Program-made: the position numbers and the translations under genes
Assembly: GCA_002696025.1 (NCBI GenBank)
Contig: NZQU01000102.1
Location: 1 to 7,665 of the forward strand
Length of the DNA: 7,665 nucleotides
Direction: 5' to 3'
DNA from: Crocinitomicaceae bacterium
GTDB lineage: Bacteria; Bacteroidota; Bacteroidia; Flavobacteriales_D; Crocinitomicaceae
Notes under the pieces: model-generated
Told to the model about the DNA's origin: nothing
Seen by the model: the letters and a program-made list of their open reading frames with translations, nothing else
Databases searched by the model: none
Part shown: positions 7,414 to 7,665 of the stretch, piece by piece
How positions within the stretch are numbered: the first letter of the stretch is position 1
Layout: the number at the start of each line of letters is the position of its first letter

Positions 7414-7446
7414 CAAAGATAATTGAATTATGAATCAGATACCGAA
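7414..7446 (-). promoter_or_regulatory. Bacteroidota-type promoter of the six-gene operon
   Basis: On the minus strand TATCTTTG (7421-7414) matches the Bacteroidota -7 consensus TAnnTTTG exactly. Upstream after 21 bases stands TTCG (7446-7443), one base off the -33 element TTTG. Only four bases (TATT) separate the -7 box from the ATG at 7409, so transcription would begin at or a few bases from the start codon, giving a leaderless or very short-leader mRNA. No other match of comparable quality is seen in the gap 7410-7494. Confidence 0.65.
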
Positions 7447-7494
7447 GTTTTTTTATCCGTCTAAAGTATTTTCGTAAAATCCAACGATATATTG

Positions 7495-7665
7495 TTATTG
7501 ACCATTCCAGAATCTAATGGTCTGAACTTTATTTTGATGATAAAAACTTAAAAATATCAATCCTTTTTCATAGATTGATATTGTAGTTGAACCACTTTCA
7601 TTTTCTAAAAATGATGAATTTATTGTTTGGCCAATACTATTTGATAGCTTAAGTATATTGATTTG
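7495..7665 (-). CDS. C-terminal fragment of a probable T9SS-exported protein (type A sorting domain-like)
   Basis: Reading leftwards from the window edge, one frame stays open for 56 codons and ends in TAA at 7497-7495; the rest of the gene lies beyond the window. The peptide (QINILKLSNSIGQTINSSFL at its start, then GSTTISIYEKGLIFLSFYHQ, then NKVQTIRFWNGQ) follows the layout of a type IX secretion type A C-terminal sorting domain. That layout is a beta strand ending in ..n..Gq.i, a middle strand with ..is....kG..f.sf, and a final strand before the end. The usual GiY is replaced by GLIF and the end is TIRFWNGQ rather than a Lys-rich k.v, so it is a divergent example. The other two minus-strand frames are not needed to explain the coding character. 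The protein is probably secreted or surface-attached; its function cannot be told from this fragment. Confidence 0.65.
   Translation of the reverse strand, partial: QINILKLSNSIGQTINSSFLENESGSTTISIYEKGLIFLSFYHQNKVQTIRFWNGQ

Noticed and set aside
7468..7480. Palindrome ATTTT-CGT-AAAAT in the gap behind the right-edge gene, considered as a terminator
   Set aside because: The stem is only five A-T pairs and no U-run follows on the minus strand, so it would not form a stable terminator.
1..7665. CRISPR array, insertion sequence, tRNA or rRNA gene, prophage or defence cluster
   Set aside because: No regularly spaced repeats, transposase-like frames, terminal inverted repeats or recognisable RNA gene sequences are visible; nearly all the DNA is accounted for by eight minus-strand genes.

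Overview
The window is low-GC DNA (clearly AT-rich, about one third G+C by eye), and every supportable gene lies on the minus strand, so transcription runs from high to low coordinates. Several features point to a marine or free-living member of Flavobacteriia (Bacteroidota). A Bacteroidota-type -7 promoter box (TATCTTTG) sits in front of the first operon gene. Strong Shine-Dalgarno sites are absent before most starts. One signal peptide ends in the Bacteroidota-style ...SAQ. A C-terminal fragment resembles a type IX secretion (T9SS) type A sorting domain. The primase and polyprenyl synthetase sequences also look flavobacterial.

In transcription order, the right edge (7665-7495) holds the last 56 residues of an exported-type protein. 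An 85-bp gap with a good promoter candidate follows. Next comes a tightly packed six-gene cluster from 7409 to 1056: a long-chain polyprenyl diphosphate synthase, a small MORN_2-repeat lipoprotein, DNA primase DnaG, an MscS-family mechanosensitive channel, a DUF1015 protein, and the PLP-homeostasis protein YggS/PLPBP. The gaps between successive genes are 4, 3, 1 and 2 bases, then a 1-base overlap, so this is almost certainly one operon. A 72-bp gap containing an imperfect hairpin separates it from the last gene. That gene (983 to beyond 1) encodes a secreted protein with a von Willebrand factor type D (VWD) domain, and the left edge of the window cuts it off.

The operon is mostly housekeeping: isoprenoid/quinone side chain, replication priming, osmotic safety valve and PLP homeostasis. 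The products share no single pathway, so the cluster probably reflects co-expression of growth-linked genes rather than a dedicated system. The most notable points are a primase that has lost three of its four canonical zinc ligands, a near-leaderless promoter for the operon, a bacterial VWD protein, and an uncharacterised DUF1015 protein overlapping yggS. I found no CRISPR array, mobile element, RNA gene or defence/toxin system, and no evidence of a clearly new system.
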